50,191 bases of DNA from Senegalimassilia anaerobia JC110 (lineage in GTDB: Bacteria > Actinomycetota > Coriobacteriia > Coriobacteriales > Eggerthellaceae), in the NCBI RefSeq assembly GCF_000236865.1, contig NZ_HE611018.1, positions 52,825 to 103,015 on the forward strand, written 5' to 3'. Both the position numbers and the translations under genes were made by a program. Under the pieces are notes generated by a model. The model was not told where the DNA came from and searched no databases. It saw nothing but the letters and a program-made list of their open reading frames with translations. Of the stretch, positions 45,804 through 50,191 are shown one piece after another (the stretch's first letter is position 1; each line of letters opens with the position of its first letter).

Positions 45804-46580
45804 CTACCCTTCAGGCTCCAAGGCGCCCGCCAGCACCTGCATGCGGGCCTCGACCTCCTCGATGATACGGCTGCAATCCTTCAGCTCGCTGCTGGCATCG
45901 ATGCCTTGCACCTCGCTGACGGCCTTGTACTTCAAATCGTGCTCCAAGCTTGCCCAGAAGTCCATGGCCAGCGTTCTCAGCTGGATTTCCACGGGAATGG
46001 ACTCCTTCTTATCCATGAAGAACACGGGGATGCGCGCGATGACGTGCAGGCTGCGATACCCGTTCGGCTTCGGCGAGGCGATGTAATCCTTCACCTTCAC
46101 GATCTCAAGATCATCCTGGCGATTGAGCAGCTCGAATAGGCTGTACACATCCTGGATATAGGGGCAGATGACGCGAATGCCGGCGATATCGAGAATGTAA
46201 CGCTCCATGTTCTCAAGCGTCGCCTCGTACCCGTAGCGCCCGATCTTCTCGTATATGCTCGCAGGAGTCTTCAGGCGGCTTTCGATATGGTGGATGGGAT
46301 TGCGATGCTTCTTCAGGTTCAGATCCTGGTCCAAGATTTCCAGGCGAACCTGCATCTCCCTCATGGCGGCCCGATACTTCTGCATGATCGACTGGGTCTC
46401 CACGCTAGCCTGATGCAGCTTCTCCATGCTCTCGGAGGTCATATGCAGATTCCCGTTCATATCGAACGCCGAAAGGTCGGGCACGTTCGGAACAGGCAGC
46501 TGCTTTGCGGCGCTGTCCTCCACCGTACGCCCCTGCAGCCTTTCCGCAGCTTCAATCGAGGGTTCACCGGTCGTACTCAT
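45804..46580 (-). CDS. Small alarmone synthetase (RelP/RelQ-type ppGpp synthetase)
   Basis: The protein has 258 residues. It lacks HD hydrolase and TGS domains, so it is a synthetase-only protein of the stringent response. The synthetase domain includes RLKTPASIYEKI, the IAGIRVICPYIQDVYSLF block, DYIASPKPNGYRSLHVI (G-loop) and VEIQLRTLAMDFWASLEHDLKYK. The start MSTTGEPSIEAAERLQ has AAGGAG seven bases upstream; the long open frame before it is not conserved. It is directly upstream of the GH30 gene. A terminator-like hairpin lies in the leader. Confidence 0.92.
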   Translation of the reverse strand: MSTTGEPSIEAAERLQGRTVEDSAAKQLPVPNVPDLSAFDMNGNLHMTSESMEKLHQASVETQSIMQKYRAAMREMQVRLEILDQDLNLKKHRNPIHHIESRLKTPASIYEKIGRYGYEATLENMERYILDIAGIRVICPYIQDVYSLFELLNRQDDLEIVKVKDYIASPKPNGYRSLHVIARIPVFFMDKKESIPVEIQLRTLAMDFWASLEHDLKYKAVSEVQGIDASSELKDCSRIIEEVEARMQVLAGALEPEG

Positions 46581-46644
46581 CGGCTTGCTCCTTCTCCGCA
46601 CCTTACCGATGCGGCGTAATCGCGATTCACGCAGTTCGCGCATT

Positions 46645-46701
46645 GAAAATACGCGCCGCAGGCCTAACGGCTTACGGCGCGTGCTGTCGATTGAGATTAT
46701 G
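46645..46701 (-). promoter_or_regulatory. -10 box and terminator-like hairpin ahead of the alarmone synthetase
   Basis: A -10-like CATAAT lies at 46696-46701 on the minus strand. Just downstream a 14-bp hairpin with one mismatch (46669-46682 with 46651-46664) is followed by ATTTTC. If transcription starts at about 46689 the hairpin lies in the leader and could act as an attenuator; if not, it simply ends the mazG transcript. Confidence 0.55.
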
Positions 46702-46762
46702 GTACCGCACGGGAAGCCAGGTTTACAGAGCGGCAAGGGCTTTCTTACCATCCTGTTACCAC

Positions 46763-46865
46763 GGCCAATTTCCGTTCCGGCAATCGCGCCGCGCGAGGGG
46801 GAATCGGGGAGGTTCCCCCGCGAAGTCGGTCGCCGCGGCCAGCTTCCCGTTCCAGCGATAGCGCC
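46763..46865. repeat. 28-nt imperfect direct repeat flanking a stem-loop
   Basis: The copies 46763-46790 and 46837-46865 differ at few positions and one has an extra base; both have GGCC-TTCC-GTTCC-GC-AT-GCGCC. The 46-nt between them contains a 7-bp stem (46797-46803 with 46813-46819). The second copy includes the last bases of mazG. Confidence 0.55.
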
Positions 46866-47767
46866 TACTTGCGCAAATCGGCCTTCGCCTGCTCCCACAA
46901 GCGGCTCTGCTCCTCGCAGGTCATATCCTCAAGGCGTACGCCCTGCTCAAACGCCGACTGCTCCATGGCAGACCAGCGCGTACGGAACTTGCGGCAGCTT
47001 GCCCGCAGCGCGTTCTCGGAGTTCACGCCCATACGACGAGCAACGTTGACCAGGCTGAACAGCACATCGCCTAGCTCCTCCTCCACATGGGCAATTGCCT
47101 CAGGGTCGCCTTCGACCTTGCCATTTGCCGCCTTCGGGGCCTGGTCGTACGCCTCGTTCAGCTCATCGATCTCGCTTCGAACCTGACCCCAAACATCTTC
47201 GAGCGTTTCCCATTCGAATCCGGCCGCAGCCGCCTTGCGCGATATCTTCTGCGCCTGCATCAGAGCCGGAAAGCTCACCGGCACACCATCCAGCAACCCA
47301 GCCGGCGGTTCGCCTCCGCTTTCCTCACCAGCCTGGTCGGCCGCCTGCTTTTCCCGAAGCTTCACCTTGTCCCATAGGTTCAACACCTCGGATGCGCCAG
47401 CTGCCGCCTCATCCCCGAACACGTGCGGATGGCGCCTGACCATCTTGGCATCCACGTCCGCCGCAACATCCTCGATATCGAACTCGCCCGCATCGGCCGC
47501 AATCTGACTTTGCAGCACCACCTGCAACAGCACATCGCCAAGCTCCTCGCGCATATGGGCAACGTCGCCCGCCTCGATGGCATCGACCGCTTCGTAGGCT
47601 TCCTCGATCATGTTATGAGCAATGGACGAGTGCGTCTGCTCGCGATCCCATGGGCAGCCATCAGGCGCGCGAAGCGCCGATATCGTAGCTACGAACTGAT
47701 CGAACGCGGGGTGCTGCTCGGGATGCGCTGCCCGCTCAAGCGCATTCTCATGTTGCGATGCCGACAT
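46865..47767 (-). CDS. mazG: Nucleoside triphosphate pyrophosphohydrolase MazG
   Basis: The protein has 300 residues with two MazG domains. The first has the metal-binding pattern EEAYEAVDAIEAGD then HMREELGDVLLQVV (about 45-75); the second has SEIDELNEAYDQ then HVEEELGDVLFSLV (about 190-240). The linker is acidic. It hydrolyses dNTPs and altered nucleotides and affects ppGpp levels in E. coli, which fits its place upstream of the alarmone synthetase. The ATG follows AAGGAG by six bases; a longer frame upstream was rejected. Confidence 0.95.
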   Translation of the reverse strand: MSASQHENALERAAHPEQHPAFDQFVATISALRAPDGCPWDREQTHSSIAHNMIEEAYEAVDAIEAGDVAHMREELGDVLLQVVLQSQIAADAGEFDIEDVAADVDAKMVRRHPHVFGDEAAAGASEVLNLWDKVKLREKQAADQAGEESGGEPPAGLLDGVPVSFPALMQAQKISRKAAAAGFEWETLEDVWGQVRSEIDELNEAYDQAPKAANGKVEGDPEAIAHVEEELGDVLFSLVNVARRMGVNSENALRASCRKFRTRWSAMEQSAFEQGVRLEDMTCEEQSRLWEQAKADLRK

Positions 47768-48385
47768 ACCATGCTCCTTTGTCGAGTTATCTTTATTGGA
47801 AAGTATACCCTTCAACACAACGAAGCCGCCAAACCTCAGAGACAGAGTCCTCATTCACGAGGTGAAGCTTTCACGATTTGCCAAGGAGCCAAAACCGGCT
47901 TTTCTGCCACGGAACGAGAACTGCACTTTTCCGAGCGGAGCCTTGATTTCGCTAAGCATTGCGTTTATATGCCATGGTACAAGAACCGCACTTTTCCTTA
48001 ACGAAAAGAAACTGGAGCTTTGTTTTGTCGCGCAACAGCCCGCAATCTACCCTTACAGAGCCGATCGCACATCCCTGATACTTGCGGCATAAATTCGCCC
48101 CATGGATTGAAACGGCAGAACTCAGAAGCGTGCGCTTTTCTAGATTTGACCCTCGTTGCCGCAGGACATGAACGAAACCAACAAGCACCGCAGCCTCTCC
48201 CCCGCTTGCCCGTCCGCCGGCCTATTCATCTGCACCCTTGGCTTGGCGTCTTGTTTCCCCATCGCCCTCCGTCAACCCACTGTCTTGGTTACACGCCAAG
48301 CTGCAGGTTCCGCGCACATGCTGCGCATCGATGCTGCCATCGGGTATCATTGACCCTAAGCAACACCGAACAGGAAGAACGGCTC
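47768..48385. repeat. Divergent 618-bp gap with a 28-nt direct repeat
   Basis: Two copies of a 28-nt element, 47905-47932 and 47970-47997, share 24 of 28 bases (TGCCA-GG-AC-AGAAC-GCACTTTTCC). A weaker third trace may lie near 48115-48140. No gene was supported in this gap, and no strong promoter for mazG or the methyltransferase was seen except a few A/T-rich stretches. Confidence 0.55.
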
Positions 48386-49237
48386 ATGATCATCAACGTC
48401 AGCACTATAGACGACCCCCGCCTTGACGCATACGCGCGCCTGACGGAGGTGCAATTGCGAAACAAGCTCGAACCCGAAAAGGGCATGTTCATCGCCGAGT
48501 CGTCGAAGGTGATCGAGCGCGCCGTCGCAGGCGGCATGCAACCGCTGTCGCTGCTGATGGAGGAGAAGTTCCTTCCCGGCATGCAACCCATCATCGAGCA
48601 AATCGGGCAACGCTACCCTGATATCGACCTACCAGTGTTCATTCTTCCTCACGGTCAGCTCAAACAACTGACCGGCTTCGAGCTCACACGCGGCGCACTC
48701 GGCGCCTTCCGCCGCCCAATCGCTGCAAGCGTTGAGGAGGTTTGCCACAACGCACGACGAGTAGCCGTACTCGAGGACATCACGAACCACACCAATGTCG
48801 GAGCCATCTTCCGCAGTGCGGCCGCACTTGGAATCGACGCAGTGCTCGTTACGCAAGCTTGCTACGATCCGCTCTATCGCCGAGCAGTCCGCGTATCCAT
48901 GGGAACCGTGTTCCAGATTCCCTGGGCCCGTATCGGCGCAGATTCCGGAGCCACGGGAGCCGGCTCATGGGCCCACGACGGCATTCCGCTGCTGCACAGC
49001 CTGGGGTTCAAAACCGCCGCTTTGGCACTGTCGGACGATTCTGTTTCAATCGACGATCCCCAACTTGCAAGCGAAGAGCGCCTAGCCCTGGTATTAGGAA
49101 CCGAAGGCGACGGCTTAGCCTCCAGCACCATCGCAAATTGCGACTACACCGTGCGTATCCCCATGGCCCACCGAGTTGACAGCCTCAACGTAGCAGCAGC
49201 AAGCGCCGTTGCCTTCTGGGAACTGAGAGCAAAGTAG
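48386..49237 (+). CDS. SpoU/TrmH-family RNA 2'-O-methyltransferase
   Basis: The protein has 283 residues. An N-terminal RNA-binding-like part (FIAESSKVIERAVAGG) precedes the knotted SPOUT domain with motif 1 DITNHTNVGAIFRSAAALGIDAVLVT, motif 2 LALVLGTEGDGL and motif 3 IPMAHRVDSLNVAAASAVAFWE. It methylates ribose 2'-OH of tRNA or rRNA; which site is unknown. The start MIINVSTIDDPRL has AGGAAG upstream. Confidence 0.93.
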   Translation: MIINVSTIDDPRLDAYARLTEVQLRNKLEPEKGMFIAESSKVIERAVAGGMQPLSLLMEEKFLPGMQPIIEQIGQRYPDIDLPVFILPHGQLKQLTGFELTRGALGAFRRPIAASVEEVCHNARRVAVLEDITNHTNVGAIFRSAAALGIDAVLVTQACYDPLYRRAVRVSMGTVFQIPWARIGADSGATGAGSWAHDGIPLLHSLGFKTAALALSDDSVSIDDPQLASEERLALVLGTEGDGLASSTIANCDYTVRIPMAHRVDSLNVAAASAVAFWELRAK

Positions 49238-49375
49238 CAAATCGCTGCTTTTCCGATCCTTGAGACAAGCGGCCCAAAGTTCAAATGCAGGAACAGCCGA
49301 CATGCGACGAAATGCGACCACCGATTGATCGTTTCGCGACGCCGGCGGCACGCATAGACAAATTCATCCGCTGAA

Positions 49376-49413
49376 TAAAATTGGCCGCCAGCGAACACTC
49401 GCAAGCGGCCAAT
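49376..49413 (-). terminator. Terminator of the universal stress protein gene
   Basis: A 9-bp stem (49380-49388 with 49405-49413) with an inner 4-bp stem (49391-49394 with 49399-49402) is followed on the minus strand by TTTTATT. Confidence 0.8.
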
Positions 49414-49439
49414 CAAATCGGTCGACGTTTGACTTCACG

Positions 49440-49871
49440 CTATTTCACAACCAGCACAGGTACCTTTGCACCGGCAAGCACTTTGTGGCTAACGCTGCCC
49501 GTATACTCCTTCAGACCGGAAAGACCCCTGTTGCCGATAACGATCATGTCGTATTCACGCTGATCGGCAAGTCGAAGGATCTCACTAGCGGGATTCGTGC
49601 CCGTCAACAAGAGAGAATCCGTACGAGATGCGACATCATCACCCATATCACTAGCGGCAGCAGCCAACAAATCTTCGCCATCGGAAATCATCAGGTCCAA
49701 AATACTTTGGAAACTAGCCATTTGATCAGAGTTCAACATGGGAATCGGCACAACATAGACAAGATCGATGTGGGCATTCGGATTAGCAGCAGCCAACTCC
49801 GATGCAGTCTTAAGCGCCTTCTTCGAACCCTCAGACTCATCAAATGCAACGAGCATCTTATCAACAGCCAT
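49440..49871 (-). CDS. Universal stress protein (UspA family, ATP-binding type)
   Basis: The protein has 143 residues. It has the family start KMLVAFDESEGSKKALKTASELA and the ATP-binding G-x2-G-x9-G-S pattern near the C-terminus (VIGNRGLSGLKEYTGSVSHKV). It binds ATP and aids survival under stress; the target is unknown. A GGAGG site precedes the ATG; the frame is open 36 codons further upstream but that part runs into the promoter. Confidence 0.95.
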   Translation of the reverse strand: MAVDKMLVAFDESEGSKKALKTASELAAANPNAHIDLVYVVPIPMLNSDQMASFQSILDLMISDGEDLLAAAASDMGDDVASRTDSLLLTGTNPASEILRLADQREYDMIVIGNRGLSGLKEYTGSVSHKVLAGAKVPVLVVK

Positions 49872-49945
49872 AACAGATCTCCTCCCTTGCAGCCCAAATG
49901 AGCAGGTCGCAGAATCGCGATCAATCACTCTAATCCCTGATTTGA

Positions 49946-49951
49946 AGTATA
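49946..49951 (-). promoter_or_regulatory. Promoter -10 of the universal stress protein gene
   Basis: TATACT on the minus strand is 75 nt before the start codon; a weak TGAACC is 17 bp upstream. Confidence 0.6.
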
Positions 49952-49979
49952 GTCGACTTACCCTCCACGGTTCATGCAC

Positions 49980-50191
49980 AATTCGGTAACAGCAGGCGCA
50001 GCATCCTAACCTTGCTCAAAACCGGCCACAAATCCGGAGTGAATCTCACATCTTGCTAGGCATTAGCGTCTCCAAAACGCAAATAGACTCCGCGAGGGTA
50101 ACAGCCCTCAGCGCACCCTGGGGCCGAGCCCGTGAACCATGCCGAGGCCTCACGACGCATAAACCTGCCGGCATCGCGCGCAACGCCACTC
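49980..50191. other. Right-end region without a confident gene
   Basis: Two frames stay open to the window edge: a minus-strand one ending at TAG (50056-50058) and a plus-strand one from after TAA at about 49986. Neither gives a recognisable protein in the residues visible (44 and about 67), and no known RNA family was recognised. One may be a truncated gene continuing outside the window. Confidence 0.3.

Overview
This is a GC-rich chromosomal window with dense, mostly single-copy bacterial genes. The likely source is an anaerobic actinomycetote of the class Coriobacteriia, probably the family Eggerthellaceae (Eggerthella, Slackia, Gordonibacter, Adlercreutzia and relatives). The grounds are a DmsA-DmsB-DmsC oxidoreductase operon divergent from a LuxR-type regulator with a multi-membrane-span N-terminal half (a typical Eggerthellaceae pairing), the GC-rich ribosomal alpha operon, and many Fe-S and molybdenum-related genes. 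The genus is not resolved. No prophage, insertion sequence, CRISPR array or rRNA gene was seen.

Layout. 1-2 kb: an MFS exporter fused to a CBS-domain pair. 2-8 kb (minus strand): a molybdopterin oxidoreductase operon dmsA-dmsB-dmsC-torD-dmsC2, divergent from the LuxR regulator (8.2-9.9 kb) across a 393-bp region with two inverted repeats. 10-15 kb: a YdcF/SanA-type protein, leuS and eno. 15-20 kb: an ecfT gene without its ATPase partners, then the operon infA-rpmJ-rpsM-rpsK-rpsD-rpoA-rplQ, behind a consensus promoter with a long leader, and a tRNA-Lys/tRNA-Gln pair. 20-25 kb: a LysR regulator, IMP dehydrogenase and a sodium:neurotransmitter-type symporter. 24.5-32.4 kb: an envelope-oriented stretch with a large MacB-like ABC exporter, a class A beta-lactamase-like lipoprotein and three membrane proteins carrying zinc ribbons. 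32.5-36.4 kb: M18 aminopeptidase, purB and a MOSC protein. 36.6-42.5 kb: two adjacent TrkA proteins, a secreted lysozyme-like protein, then hemolysin III-CorC-PspC and YqeY. 42.9-50 kb: a ferredoxin-type aldo/keto reductase, an unusual intracellular GH30 glycosidase abutting a small alarmone synthetase, mazG, an RNA methyltransferase and a universal stress protein.

Functional links. The dms block encodes a complete exported respiratory reductase (Tat-targeted catalytic subunit, four-cluster electron-transfer subunit, membrane anchor, TorD chaperone) plus a second anchor; the adjacent LuxR-type protein is the obvious candidate regulator. The 15-20 kb block is core transcription and translation. 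mazG, the alarmone synthetase and the universal stress protein suggest a loosely grouped nucleotide and stress set at the right end.

Non-coding structure. The intergenic regions are the least explained part of the window. They hold a three-unit degenerate ~65-bp tandem repeat (eno-ecfT), a perfect 19-bp-stem hairpin plus interleaved repeats (42.6-42.8 kb), a 28-bp direct repeat (47.9 kb), a terminator-like hairpin ahead of the alarmone synthetase, and two genes whose -10 boxes lie so close to the start codon that leaderless mRNAs are likely. No completely new multi-gene system could be demonstrated; the best candidates are the zinc-ribbon membrane protein cluster and the repeat families.
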